Below are positions 54,822 through 64,000 of a stretch of DNA of 64,000 nt, piece by piece; position 1 is the stretch's first letter; the number at the start of each line of letters is the position of its first letter. Source of the DNA: Bacteroidales bacterium F22 (lineage in GTDB: Bacteria; Bacteroidota; Bacteroidia; Bacteroidales; Bacteroidaceae); assembly GCA_029541985.1 (NCBI GenBank), contig CP095414.1, positions 2,021,001-2,085,000 of the forward strand. Reading direction: 5' to 3'. The notes below the pieces were generated by a model. The model did not search any database and was not told where the DNA came from. It saw nothing but the letters and a program-made list of their open reading frames with translations. A program made the position numbers and the translations under genes.

Positions 54822-55328
54822 ATGAAGCCAATAATTAGTATCATAATGGGTAGTACTTCAGACTTACCAGTCATGGAGAAAACTGCCCGATTTTTTGACG
54901 AGATGCAAGTCCCTTTCGAGATGAATGCATTATCTGCTCATCGTACTCCTCAAGAAGTGGAAACATTTGCCAAAGGGGCATCTGCTCGAGGAATAAAAGT
55001 AATTATCGCAGCAGCTGGTATGGCAGCTCATTTGCCGGGTGTAATAGCGGCATCTACAACTGTTCCAGTGATTGGTGTACCTATCAATGCAACCTTAGAT
55101 GGTATGGATGCATTATTAGCCATAGTACAAATGCCTCCTGGTATTCCAGTAGCAACGGTGGGCATTAATGCATCACTCAATGCAGGTATTCTAGCTGTAC
55201 AGATGTTGTCTTTGAGCGACGAATCATTGGCTTTACGTTTCCGAACTTATAAGGAAACTTTAGGTCAGAAGATTGTTAAGGCAAATGCTGAACTCGCAAA
55301 AGTGACTTATAAATTTAAAACAAATTAG
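54822..55328 (+). CDS. purE: N5-carboxyaminoimidazole ribonucleotide mutase
   Basis: 168-residue class I PurE of purine synthesis. The nucleotide-binding [14 protein letters not shown] (7-20), the catalytic His40 in ALSAHRTP and [15 protein letters not shown] (near 64) are visible. No purK next to it. ispG follows after 6 bases. Confidence 0.97.
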   Translation: MKPIISIIMGSTSDLPVMEKTARFFDEMQVPFEMNALSAHRTPQEVETFAKGASARGIKVIIAAAGMAAHLPGVIAASTTVPVIGVPINATLDGMDALLAIVQMPPGIPVATVGINASLNAGILAVQMLSLSDESLALRFRTYKETLGQKIVKANAELAKVTYKFKTN

Positions 55329-55334
55329 CCCACT

Positions 55335-57170
55335 ATGGAATTGTTTAATTATAAACGTCGTCAATCTACCGTTGTGCAGGTTGGTGGCGTTGCAATAGGT
55401 GGGAATAATCCTATTCGTTTGCAATCGATGACTACTACATCGACTTTGGATACCAATGGTTCTGTAGAGCAGACCAAACGTATTGTTGATGCTGGTGGAG
55501 AAATTGTAAGATTGACTACACAAGGCATACGCGAGGCTGAGAATCTCCGCAACATTAATATTGCTTTGCGTGAGCAGAATATTTTTGTACCTCTAGTAGC
55601 TGATGTTCATTTCAATGCTAAAGTGGCAGATGTATCTGCATGCTATGCGGAGAAGGTGCGAATCAATCCGGGTAATTATGTCGATCCTGCACGTAAATTC
55701 GAACATCTTGAATATACAGATGAGGCTTACAGTCAAGAGCTTAAAAACCTTGAAGAACGTTTCGTCTCATTCTTGAATATTTGTAAGGAGAATCATACAG
55801 CCATCCGTATTGGAGTCAATCATGGTTCTCTCTCAGATAGGATTATGTCTCGTTATGGGAATACTCCTTCTGGAATAGTGGAGAGTTGTATGGAGTTTCT
55901 GCGTATATGTAAGCGAGAGAAATTCGCCCATGTCGTTATTTCCATAAAGTCATCAAATACTATTGTGATGGTGCAGAGTGTACGCCAATTAATAGCTGCG
56001 ATGGAACAGGAAGATTTATTTTTCCCTCTACATCTCGGAGTGACAGAAGCAGGAAATGGTGAAGATGGAAGGATTAAGTCAGCCTTGGGAATAGGTGCAT
56101 TATTATCTGATGGCATTGGAGATACAATACGTGTATCACTTACCGAACCTCCAGAAAATGAGATACCTGTTGCAAAAGCTCTCGTCGACTATTTTAAAAG
56201 CAGAGAAAATCACCCTTATATCCCAGCTACTGCTTGTGAATCCTTTGACTACCTATCTCCTCAGAGACGCAAGACGAATGCTGTACGCAATATTGGAGGA
56301 GACCATGTTCCTGTTGTGATTGCTGACCGGATGGATGGGGGAACTGTGGTCAATTCTCAATTTACTCCTGATTATATCTATGCAGGTGCTGCTCGTCCCG
56401 AGGGGGCTGAATCAACAAACCAGCAATATATACTAGATGCTCCAGCATGGAGAGGAGAAGCAAATACTTGGCCTGCTTTTCAAGTGGAGCAGCTTTATGC
56501 ACTTCCTGCGGTAGAATCTCCACTTAAATTTTTATTTTTGACTTATCTACAATGTGGTGAAGAAGTTATCGCTTGTTTGAGACACCATCCTGAAGTGGTT
56601 GTTGTCATCCAGAGTAACCATCCAAATAGATCGGGTGAGATGAGGGCCTTGATACATCAATTGATGAATGCAGGAATACAAAATCCTACCGTTATTTTCC
56701 AACATTATCAATTGAGTAATCTTGAAGCTTTGCAGATTGATGCAGCTGCAGATTGTGGTGCTTTGATGATCGACGGGTTTTGTGACGGGCTGTATTTACA
56801 CAATCAAGGTACACTAACCCATGCTCAAGTAGATGCCGTTGCCTTTGGCATATTACAAGCTGCCCGTTTACGAGTAAGCAAAACGGAATACATATCCTGT
56901 CCTGGTTGTGGTAGAACGATGTATGACCTCGAAGAAACTATAGAGAAAATTAAGGCTGCTACAGCACATCTCAAAGGATTGAAAATCGGGATTATGGGTT
57001 GTATTGTCAATGGACCAGGTGAAATGGCAGATGCTGACTATGGCTACGTAGGAGCAGGTAGAGGTAAGATTAGTTTGTATAAAGGACATCATTGTATGAT
57101 TAAAAATATTCCTCAAGAAGAGGCAGTAGAAAGACTACTCGCCTTTATTGAAGAAGATAGAAAGAAGTAA
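55335..57170 (+). CDS. ispG: 4-hydroxy-3-methylbut-2-enyl diphosphate synthase, long form
   Basis: 611 residues. Iron-sulphur enzyme of the MEP isoprenoid pathway. The N-terminal TIM barrel starts VQVGGVAIGGNNPIRLQSMT. The C-terminal [4Fe-4S] domain has Cys522 and Cys525 in CPGCGRTM and Cys556 in GCIVNGPGE. Between them is an extra domain of roughly 230 residues, the form found in Bacteroidetes, Chlamydia and plants and absent from the ~370-residue E. coli enzyme. Last gene of the gcvH-purE-ispG run, with a strong terminator. Confidence 0.97.
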   Translation: MELFNYKRRQSTVVQVGGVAIGGNNPIRLQSMTTTSTLDTNGSVEQTKRIVDAGGEIVRLTTQGIREAENLRNINIALREQNIFVPLVADVHFNAKVADVSACYAEKVRINPGNYVDPARKFEHLEYTDEAYSQELKNLEERFVSFLNICKENHTAIRIGVNHGSLSDRIMSRYGNTPSGIVESCMEFLRICKREKFAHVVISIKSSNTIVMVQSVRQLIAAMEQEDLFFPLHLGVTEAGNGEDGRIKSALGIGALLSDGIGDTIRVSLTEPPENEIPVAKALVDYFKSRENHPYIPATACESFDYLSPQRRKTNAVRNIGGDHVPVVIADRMDGGTVVNSQFTPDYIYAGAARPEGAESTNQQYILDAPAWRGEANTWPAFQVEQLYALPAVESPLKFLFLTYLQCGEEVIACLRHHPEVVVVIQSNHPNRSGEMRALIHQLMNAGIQNPTVIFQHYQLSNLEALQIDAAADCGALMIDGFCDGLYLHNQGTLTHAQVDAVAFGILQAARLRVSKTEYISCPGCGRTMYDLEETIEKIKAATAHLKGLKIGIMGCIVNGPGEMADADYGYVGAGRGKISLYKGHHCMIKNIPQEEAVERLLAFIEEDRKK

Positions 57171-57193
57171 GTATTTTATCTTGAAATACATTA

Positions 57194-57229
57194 AAAGCGA
57201 GCCTAATCAATATTGATTAGGCTCGCTTT
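57194..57229. terminator. Bidirectional terminator after ispG
   Basis: A perfect 36-base palindrome with arms AAAGCGAGCCTAATCAAT, followed by ACTTTTTA on the plus strand. The convergent S41 protease gene ends 73 bases to the right. Confidence 0.88.
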
Positions 57230-57301
57230 ACTTTTTATAGTTGTACGGCTGAAGATGTGTATTCTTTATTCCGTTATGAAAGCTGGTTCAGAAGCAGGAT
57301 A

Positions 57302-59032
57302 CTATTTGTCATCCTCGTTTTCTACCTCTTTCTTGTCTTCTTTTATTCCAAATTTTATAGTACCTGGATTGACACTCGAAAGTATCTTGTTATATTCTTT
57401 ACTGTCAGTTAGGGCATCTATTGCACGAATGAGTGTACTATCATTTTTTAATTGTTCGATTATAGGCCCCTGCTGGTAATAATAACGTTGTAAGATATTG
57501 CTAGCTAACATATTTTTGATTTCAACTTTGGCTTTGTCTATATCTTTGGATAGATTATGTTTGAGCTTCTTTTCCAGAGCATCAAGTTCAGGTTTAGCAT
57601 CTTCTTCATAACCTTCGAATTCAGCTGCTTCACGAAGTGATTTTAATATTTTCTTACTCTGTGGGTCGTAAGTGAAATTTGCTTTAATAGCCATCTGCTT
57701 AAATGCTTCGAAGGTACTATCATTGATAACAAATTCCTTTGCTGGAGCTATCGAAGGATGAATCGCTGCATATTCATTGGCAAAATGGAAGAACAAGTTA
57801 TCTTGAACCATATAGAATAGTATGTTTGGAAGTCTATCTAAGCCTACTTCGATATCTGGGGTAATACCACCTCCATCACGAACGATACGTCCCTTATGGG
57901 TATGGAATACACTTGTTAGGCTATCTGGGATGCGTCCTACACTCCCATCTTTGTTGCGGCGAGAATAATCGATAGCTTGAACGCAACGGCCACTTGGTGT
58001 ATAATATTTTGCAGTAGTTAGTTTTAGTGTTCCACCATAAGGTACTTGGCGGGTACTTTGGACCAATCCTTTGCCATAAGTTCTAGTTCCCACGATGATT
58101 CCTCTATCTAAATCTTGCAATGCTCCAGAAAGGATTTCTGATGCAGATGCTGAATTGCTGTTCACAAGTACAGCGATTGGAATGTCGGCATCCAATGGCT
58201 GCTTAGTTGTCCTATAAATTTCATTTTGATTGCTATTACGTCCTTTGGTAGAAGTGATAGTATCTCCCTTAGGAAGGAAATAGTTTGCTATTTCAATAGC
58301 CTCAGTAATTAGGCCACCACCATTGCTACGTAAGTCAATAACTAAATGACTAATACCTTGTTGCTTCAAATCCATGAAAGCTGTTCTGAATTCTGCTGCA
58401 GGTTTACCTGTAAAGGTCCGCAACTGAATGTATCCGACTCCGTTTTCTAACTTTCCGTAGTAAGGGACCGTAGGTATTTCGATAGCTCTACGCACGATAG
58501 GGATAGTCAGTGTATCCTTTTGATGAAGACGTTGGATTTTAAGCACTAGTTTTGTCCCACTAGGTCCGCGTAGTAAATTGGAAACATCTCCCACTTGTTT
58601 ACCTTCTAGCCATGTGGAATCTATTTTAATCAATGTGTCTCCGGGCTTCAATCCCGCTTTGTCTGCCGGCATTCCTTTGTAAGGCTCAGAGATAACGGTC
58701 ATCTTTGCTTTTGTATCATACGTTATTATAGACCCGATACCTCCATAACTATTGTGTAGCATCCGTTCTAGATTCTCGTCATCCTCTGCTGGAAAATACA
58801 TAGTATAAGGGTCAAGACTGCTCAACATAGCTTGAATGCCATAATTAACTGTTTTAGTTGCATCTATTGTATCTACAAATTGTAAGTCTAATTGCTTCAC
58901 AATAGAATTGAAAATAGTAATCTCTTGAGACATCTTGAACTGACGACTATCCTTGGCTGCCATCATCAGTATAGCTATAAATAAGATGGAAGCTGGTAAT
59001 ATCAATTTAAAAATACGTTTTCTATTTCTCAT
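57302..59032 (-). CDS. S41 C-terminal processing peptidase (CtpA/Prc-like)
   Basis: 576 residues from the ATG at 59032; an upstream in-frame TTG overlaps the kinase gene and is not used. N-terminal membrane anchor (about 8-27). A PDZ domain includes GGIGSIITYD and KGMPADKAGLKPGDTLIKID. The S41 domain has the catalytic serine in VNSNSASASEILSGAL and the lysine in GTRTYGKGLVQS. A charged helical tail of about 150 residues ends KKEVENEDDK. It trims or degrades periplasmic proteins. Starts 13 bases after the PfkB kinase gene. Confidence 0.94.
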   Translation of the reverse strand: MRNRKRIFKLILPASILFIAILMMAAKDSRQFKMSQEITIFNSIVKQLDLQFVDTIDATKTVNYGIQAMLSSLDPYTMYFPAEDDENLERMLHNSYGGIGSIITYDTKAKMTVISEPYKGMPADKAGLKPGDTLIKIDSTWLEGKQVGDVSNLLRGPSGTKLVLKIQRLHQKDTLTIPIVRRAIEIPTVPYYGKLENGVGYIQLRTFTGKPAAEFRTAFMDLKQQGISHLVIDLRSNGGGLITEAIEIANYFLPKGDTITSTKGRNSNQNEIYRTTKQPLDADIPIAVLVNSNSASASEILSGALQDLDRGIIVGTRTYGKGLVQSTRQVPYGGTLKLTTAKYYTPSGRCVQAIDYSRRNKDGSVGRIPDSLTSVFHTHKGRIVRDGGGITPDIEVGLDRLPNILFYMVQDNLFFHFANEYAAIHPSIAPAKEFVINDSTFEAFKQMAIKANFTYDPQSKKILKSLREAAEFEGYEEDAKPELDALEKKLKHNLSKDIDKAKVEIKNMLASNILQRYYYQQGPIIEQLKNDSTLIRAIDALTDSKEYNKILSSVNPGTIKFGIKEDKKEVENEDDK

Positions 59033-59045
59033 ATTTAATTTGTTT

Positions 59046-60029
59046 TTAGTCAATTTTCATCACTTCTTTCTGAAGTTCACGTAATCGTTCGTCTGGAATT
59101 GAAGCTCCTAGATACTGTATTACATATCCAGCAAGTAATGACCCGATTTCACCACATCGTCGTAGCGATTCGTGTGTAGCTAAGCCATAAAGAAATCCTG
59201 CAGCAAAGCTGTCGCCTGCTCCTGTCGTATCCACCACTTCGTCTACCCATATGGCATCTACATGAACTCTTTGTTCACCTTTTGCTATAAGAGCTCCTCG
59301 TCTGCCTGTTTTGACGATAGCTATTTCGCATTCTTTGGCGAGTACTTCTAATGCTTCGGCAGGTTCCAATCCAGTGATAGCTCTTGCTTCATCTTTGTTT
59401 GCAAATAAGATATCTACATCATTGAGGATTAATTGTTTGAAGAAATCTTTATCCTCATGCACTATGTTGTAACTTGCCAAATCAAGACAAATCAATAATC
59501 CTGATTGTTTAGCTAGTTCAATAGCACGTTTCATGAGACTATGATTTTGAACTAAATACCCTTCTATATAGAAATAATGTCCATTTTCAAACATTTTAAT
59601 GTCAAGATCTTCTGCAGATAAAGTTGCACCAGCTCCTAGAAAAGTAGCAAAGGTACGTTGTCCTCCAGGTGAGATGAAGGTGTTAGCTACACCTGTTGGT
59701 AGATCAGGATGCACAAGAAGTCGAGACTCAACTCCTTCCTTTTCCATGGCTTCTTTGTAAAAATTGCCATAAGAATCGTTCCCAATCTTACCGATGAAGC
59801 TTGTAGACACGCCCAAACAGCCTAAAGCTCTGATTGTGTTACCTGCTGACCCTCCAGCGTCTTGGCCTACTTCAAAAGCGGATATTCTATCGTATATCTT
59901 TTTGTTTAAATCACTCTGTATCAGCTGCATAGAACCCTTTGGTAAGTTGAACTCTTCGAGCATATCATCGCTCTTGAGACGTACCAAAGCATCAACCAGT
60001 GCATTGCCTATTCCAATTATTTTGTCCAT
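59046..60029 (-). CDS. PfkB-family sugar/nucleoside kinase (adenosine kinase-like)
   Basis: 327-residue ribokinase-fold kinase. MDKIIGIGNALVDALVRL opens it, GGSAGNTIRALGCLG near 60 is the substrate-side PfkB signature, and DTTGAGDSFAAGFLYGL near 265 holds the catalytic Asp in the GAGD anion hole. The best match among family members is the adenosine kinase-like group of Bacteroidetes; the substrate is not settled by sequence. First gene of a two-gene unit with the S41 protease. Confidence 0.9.
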   Translation of the reverse strand: MDKIIGIGNALVDALVRLKSDDMLEEFNLPKGSMQLIQSDLNKKIYDRISAFEVGQDAGGSAGNTIRALGCLGVSTSFIGKIGNDSYGNFYKEAMEKEGVESRLLVHPDLPTGVANTFISPGGQRTFATFLGAGATLSAEDLDIKMFENGHYFYIEGYLVQNHSLMKRAIELAKQSGLLICLDLASYNIVHEDKDFFKQLILNDVDILFANKDEARAITGLEPAEALEVLAKECEIAIVKTGRRGALIAKGEQRVHVDAIWVDEVVDTTGAGDSFAAGFLYGLATHESLRRCGEIGSLLAGYVIQYLGASIPDERLRELQKEVMKID

Positions 60030-60054
60030 TTAAAGAAGATTTTCTGCAAAGATA

Positions 60055-60084
60055 TTGCATATTTCAAATAATCCTAGTACTTTT
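60055..60084 (+). promoter_or_regulatory. Promoter of the tRNA-Asn array
   Basis: TTG (60055-60057), 19 bases, TACTTTTG (60077-60084); start of transcription about 14 bases before the first tRNA. Confidence 0.8.
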
Positions 60085-60103
60085 GCCTCGCAATTAAGAA
60101 AAA

Positions 60104-60177
60104 TTCTTCCTTAGCTCAGTTGGTTAGAGCATCTGACTGTTAATCAGAGGGTCCTTGGTTCAAGTCCAAGAGGGAGA
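60104..60177 (+). tRNA. tRNA-Asn (GTT), copy 1
   Basis: 74 bases. Acceptor TCTTCCT/AGGGAGA with one T-G pair, anticodon GTT in CTGACTGTTAATCAG, T arm CTTGG...CCAAG, discriminator G, no encoded CCA (CAA follows). Confidence 0.96.
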
Positions 60178-60211
60178 GCAATTTAATTAATAGTAATTTG
60201 TTTTCAATTAT

Positions 60212-60285
60212 TCTTCCTTAGCTCAGTTGGTTAGAGCATCTGACTGTTAATCAGAGGGTCCTTGGTTCAAGTCCAAGAGGGAGAG
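60212..60285 (+). tRNA. tRNA-Asn (GTT), copy 2
   Basis: Identical to copy 1. Cotranscribed; no promoter of its own in the 34-base spacer. Confidence 0.96.
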
Positions 60286-60320
60286 CAATTAAACGATGTT
60301 CTTTATAGATTTTTTTTCAT

Positions 60321-60394
60321 TCTTCCTTAGCTCAGTTGGTTAGAGCATCTGACTGTTAATCAGAGGGTCCTTGGTTCAAGTCCAAGAGGGAGAG
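60321..60394 (+). tRNA. tRNA-Asn (GTT), copy 3
   Basis: Identical to copies 1 and 2. Followed by a terminator hairpin. Confidence 0.96.
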
Positions 60395-60422
60395 CAATAG
60401 TTTATCTATTTAGAATAAAAGT

Positions 60423-60460
60423 AAGAGGTTGTCACTTAGTGACAACCTCTTCTTTTTTTG
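60423..60460. terminator. Terminator of the tRNA-Asn array
   Basis: AAGAGGTTGTCAC (60423-60435) pairs exactly with GTGACAACCTCTT (60439-60451), followed by CTTTTTTT. Also placed to end the convergent aminopeptidase gene. Confidence 0.9.
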
Positions 60461-60476
60461 CCCATTCGAGTTGTTT

Positions 60477-61844
60477 TTATCGAAGTGCTTCGACTTCTTC
60501 AGGAGTCAATGGTATCTTTTTACCTAATCGTTTACCTCCGGTTTCGGTAACCAAGTAGTCTTCTTCATTGCGAATACCTCCAAAATCACGATATTTCTCA
60601 AGCTCATCATAATTGATGAAATCAGTATGTAGGTGTTCACCTTTCCATTTGTCTATCAAATCAGGGATGAAATAGATTCCTGGTTCTATAGTGTGAACGA
60701 ATCCTGGTTTTAAGGGTTGTCCCAAACGAAGGGAAGCACGGCCAAATTGCGTACTCTTTGGTTTGCCATCATATCCGACCCACTGTTCTCCAAAGTTTTC
60801 CATATCGTGAACATCCAATCCCATCATATGACCAAGGCCATGAGGGCAAAATAATGCATGAGCACCTTCACGAACAGCTTCATCAATATTTCCTTTCATG
60901 ATGCCAAGCTCTTTCATCCCCTCTGCTAATTCCCGCATAGCAATGTTATGTAATTCAGTAAAAGGTAGTCCTGGTTTGATTCCAGCTACTGCTGCTAAAT
61001 GCATTCTATTTTGAATTTCATAAACGGCACGTTGTTTTGCAGTGAAGTGTTTGCTTACTGGCACTGTTGATGACATGTCACCAGCATATCCTGATGGTAC
61101 TTCTGCTCCAGCATCAATCAAAAAGAGGCGACCGTCTTTACACTTGTTACCGTGGTAGTGATTGTGAAGAGTTTGCCCATTTATGGATGCAATTGTAGCA
61201 AATGACAACTCAGCGTTATTTTTTGCTGCTGTATATTCGATGAGAGCAGCTACTTCGTATTCATAAAGGTCTGCCGAAATGGCTTTGGTTGCTGCAATAT
61301 GCATGTCAGCAGTTATATTACATGCCTTTTCGATTTCGACAATTTCTTCAGATGTTTTGATATTCCTTTGCTTGACAACAGCTTGTATCAAAGGAATAGA
61401 TGGATTTTGTGACCCTGGTTGTTCGTTAAGAAGAGCCAAGAATTTCAACTGATGTTCTGCTCTATAAGCAGGTAGATGATGGATTGTTTGTCCTTTATTT
61501 TTGGCTAGATAGTTACTCAGTTCTTTGCTTGGTCTTACATTTGTAATTCCTACTTGAGATGCTTTATCTACTAGAGTAGGTTGTACTCCCATCCAAATAA
61601 TATGATCCATGGTAAGTTCATCACCGAAGAGGATAGTGGTATCATTGTCGATATCTATGACTGCTGATAATCCTGCTGATGAGATACCAAAATAGTATAG
61701 GAAAGTTGAATCTTGACGATAGCGAAAGGCATTATCTGCATAATGTAGTCCCATGTCGTCATTACCTAGAAATAGAAGTAAACCACTTCCCATTTCTTTT
61801 TTTAGAGTCTCTCTACGGGACTTATAAGTACTTGACTGAAACAT
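60477..61844 (-). CDS. Aminopeptidase P-family metalloprotease
   Basis: 455 residues from the ATG at 61844 (MFQSSTYKSRRETLKKEMGS); the frame is open further upstream but into the promoter. It removes N-terminal residues before proline. N-terminal creatinase-like domain, then the pita-bread domain with metal ligands in FLIDAGAEVPSGYAGDMSS (two Asp), HGLGHMMGLDVHD, VHTIEPGIYF and the last Glu in RNEEDYLVTETGG. Family M24B. It could help to use peptides released by the proteases at 43833-48434, though it is not linked to them. Confidence 0.95.
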   Translation of the reverse strand: MFQSSTYKSRRETLKKEMGSGLLLFLGNDDMGLHYADNAFRYRQDSTFLYYFGISSAGLSAVIDIDNDTTILFGDELTMDHIIWMGVQPTLVDKASQVGITNVRPSKELSNYLAKNKGQTIHHLPAYRAEHQLKFLALLNEQPGSQNPSIPLIQAVVKQRNIKTSEEIVEIEKACNITADMHIAATKAISADLYEYEVAALIEYTAAKNNAELSFATIASINGQTLHNHYHGNKCKDGRLFLIDAGAEVPSGYAGDMSSTVPVSKHFTAKQRAVYEIQNRMHLAAVAGIKPGLPFTELHNIAMRELAEGMKELGIMKGNIDEAVREGAHALFCPHGLGHMMGLDVHDMENFGEQWVGYDGKPKSTQFGRASLRLGQPLKPGFVHTIEPGIYFIPDLIDKWKGEHLHTDFINYDELEKYRDFGGIRNEEDYLVTETGGKRLGKKIPLTPEEVEALR

Positions 61845-61877
61845 AATAATTCTAATTTTAGAGATGAATATTATACA

Positions 61878-61885
61878 CAAATATA
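61878..61885 (-). promoter_or_regulatory. -7 box before aminopeptidase P
   Basis: Minus strand TATATTTG fits TAnnTTTG, leader about 28 bases; no clear -33 box. Confidence 0.5.
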
Positions 61886-61906
61886 GGAATCTTTTCCCTA
61901 AATATC

Positions 61907-61914
61907 TATCTTTG
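61907..61914 (+). promoter_or_regulatory. -7 box before the small barrel gene
   Basis: TATCTTTG fits the consensus, about 23 bases of leader; no clear -33 TTTG. Confidence 0.5.
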
Positions 61915-61942
61915 GACTATTATTCACAAACTTATACTGTAT

Positions 61943-62533
61943 ATGAAAAAAATGAAAACTCTTTTTGTCGTTGTGTTAGCTCTAATCTTTACACTCCCTC
62001 TTTCAGCTCAGATACATTTCGGTGTTCGTGGAGGGTTAGACTTTAGCAAAGCTGATTTTAACGATGTGAAAAATGCTTCTTACACTGGTTGGTTTCTCGG
62101 ACCTTCAGCCGAATTTAGTATTCCTTTGACTGGACTTTCGGTCGATGGCTCTGCTCTTTTTACTCATGCAGGTTCGAAGGTTTCTGGAGAAAGTATGTCC
62201 AAGACCTCTCTCGAGGTTCCTGTAAATTTGAAGTATGGGTTTGGGTTAGGGAGTTATGCTAGTCTATTTCTTTTTGCAGGTCCACAGTGGGGCTTTAAAA
62301 TAGATTCCGACAATGCTATATTTGGAACAGATAGTGACCTTTATAAATATAAGGACTCTTTTCTTTCGGCTAATATAGGTATTGGTGTGAAATTGCTTGC
62401 TCATTTGCAGATTATGGCAAATTATAATATCAAGTTAGATGACGATACCGAGGTTGTGTCTGAAGTTATGTCTTCTGCTAAAGATTTCAAGTCTAAGAAT
62501 ACTTTCCAGTTAGGAGTCACTTATTTCTTTTAA
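61943..62533 (+). CDS. Small outer membrane beta-barrel protein
   Basis: 196 residues. Signal peptide ending LPLSAQ (about 1-23). The mature part starts IHFGVRGGLDFSKADFND and shows alternating strands (GWFLGPSAEFSIP, SLEVPVNLKYGFG, YASLFLFAGPQWGF, IGIGVKLLAHLQIMANYNI) ending FQLGVTYFF, like the 8-strand porin/OmpX-type proteins common in Bacteroidetes. Function unknown. Single gene with its own -7 box and terminator. Confidence 0.85.
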   Translation: MKKMKTLFVVVLALIFTLPLSAQIHFGVRGGLDFSKADFNDVKNASYTGWFLGPSAEFSIPLTGLSVDGSALFTHAGSKVSGESMSKTSLEVPVNLKYGFGLGSYASLFLFAGPQWGFKIDSDNAIFGTDSDLYKYKDSFLSANIGIGVKLLAHLQIMANYNIKLDDDTEVVSEVMSSAKDFKSKNTFQLGVTYFF

Positions 62534-62566
62534 ATTGAAACTTTGATTATTATTTCAATTGTATTT

Positions 62567-62610
62567 GCAGAGCTGTGTTATCATTTGGTAGTGTAGCTCT
62601 GCTTTTTTCT
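62567..62610 (+). terminator. Terminator after the small barrel gene
   Basis: GCAGAGCT (62567-62574) pairs with AGCTCTGC (62595-62602) across a 20-base loop, followed by TTTTTTCTT. Confidence 0.75.
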
Positions 62611-62736
62611 TAGTCACTCTTTATGGGCTTTAGTCTCTTTTCTCGTGTCTTCTCCTGTCTTTTGATGTAAATAATTGGTTTTATATGTTTTTTGAAGTTA
62701 AATAGTATGTTTTTGAGCATATTTCTATTGGATTCC

Positions 62737-62768
62737 TTTGGATAGTGGCTTTAATACCTCTACATTTG
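62737..62768 (+). promoter_or_regulatory. rRNA operon promoter
   Basis: TTTG (62737-62740), 20 bases, TACATTTG (62761-62768). Full consensus upstream of the 16S gene; start of transcription near 62774. Confidence 0.85.
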
Positions 62769-62784
62769 CATCCGCAATCAGGAA

Positions 62785-62825
62785 CTAAGCGTTTCTGACT
62801 TAGCAAAAAAGAAGTGTTCTTTGAA
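62785..62825 (+). promoter_or_regulatory. rRNA leader boxB-like hairpin and boxA-like element
   Basis: Stem CTAAG (62785-62789) with CTTAG (62799-62803), then TGTTCTTTGAA (62815-62825), close to the E. coli rRNA boxA core TGCTCTTTAACA. Likely NusB/S10 antitermination site. Confidence 0.6.
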
Positions 62826-63058
62826 GAATTTACATAAACAACAAGTAGTACAAGAGCTATCGAGATTGTTGGATTTATCCAATGATTCTCAATGGTAATA
62901 ATTATTTGAACCGTCAATTTTCAGTTTATAACTTCTTCGGAAGTTTCATAAGCGACACCAAATAACAGATATATAAGGATATCCTAAGACAGATTGAAAC
63001 ATTCAGTTTTGTTATTTAATCATTTATGATTAGATGATGAACACTGTAAAAATATTTT

Positions 63059-64000
<942 letters not shown>

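Larger units (their letters stand above)
60104..60394 (+). repeat. Tandem array of three tRNA-Asn units
   Basis: Three identical 74-base genes at 60104, 60212 and 60321, with unrelated AT-rich spacers of 34 and 35 bases. The flanking ATT before and CAAT after each gene are shared. Confidence 0.9.
62534..63058 (+). other. 525-base region before the rRNA operon
   Basis: No gene. It holds the terminator of the barrel gene, AT-rich DNA, the rRNA promoter (62737-62768), a boxB/boxA-like pair (62785-62825) and a leader of about 285 bases with a hairpin AACTTC-TTCG-GAAGTT (62930-62945). Confidence 0.8.

Noticed and set aside
60104..60394. CRISPR-like array (repeats of 74 bases with 34-35 base spacers)
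   Set aside because: Each repeat folds as a complete tRNA-Asn; no cas genes; only three units.
62681..62917. 78-codon minus-strand open frame before the rRNA genes
   Set aside because: Covers the rRNA promoter and leader; no homology, no start signal.

Overview
The window comes from a Bacteroidales chromosome, most likely Bacteroidaceae. The partial 16S rRNA gene at the right end has a Bacteroides-type sequence. Most recognisable promoters are of the Bacteroidetes type (TTTG, 19-21 bases, TAnnTTTG). Shine-Dalgarno sequences are nearly absent. Family markers agree: an N-succinylornithine-type ArgF', long-form IspG, DUF6242, DUF4876 and DUF6850 proteins, an S46 peptidase, and fusA joined directly to the S10 operon without tuf. 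The DNA is AT-rich, and I see no transposase, integrase, phage gene or CRISPR array.

Layout. 1-2191: the end of an AmpG/MurT-like MFS permease and a BadF/MurK-like sugar kinase, probably for cell-wall amino sugar recycling. 2414-20548: one co-directional superoperon (str, S10, spc and alpha operons fused) with rpsL, rpsG, fusA, the r-protein genes, secY, map, infA and rpoA, ending in rplQ and two hairpins. Its spacers hold structured RNA before rpsJ, rpsH and rpsD. 20736-25560: sppA, lpxK, purine nucleoside phosphorylase and thiL. 25599-26945: two near-identical tRNA-Phe units, each with its own promoter and terminator, flanking a ferredoxin-nitroreductase gene. 27009-27291: tRNA-Gly and tRNA-Leu on the minus strand.

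27405-31385 (minus): prmC, recX, pyrE, an SRPBCC gene, then a terminator hairpin lying directly against argH. 31434-38032 (plus): ribD, a DUF6242 lipoprotein, uppS, bamA and an OmpH/Skp chaperone, so largely an envelope-building block. 38070-48480 (minus): five tightly packed genes for a secreted zinc metalloprotease (DUF5117-like), an S46 dipeptidyl peptidase, a TonB-dependent receptor without SusD, a DUF4876 lipoprotein and a DUF6850 barrel. This is the best candidate in the window for a little-described system. I read it as a possible protein or peptide scavenging unit, but that is inference.

48677-57229 (plus): crcB and a DUF190 gene (probable fluoride export), murI, argF', a decayed methyltransferase-like gene, a PduO-type cobalamin adenosyltransferase, a DUF2795 gene with its own promoter, rpoN, gcvH, purE and ispG. 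57302-60029 (minus): an S41 protease and a PfkB kinase. 60055-60459: three identical tandem tRNA-Asn genes. 60477-61844 (minus): aminopeptidase P. 61943-62533: a small outer membrane barrel. 62737-64000: an rRNA promoter, a leader with boxB/boxA-like elements, and the first ~940 bases of a 16S gene cut by the window edge.
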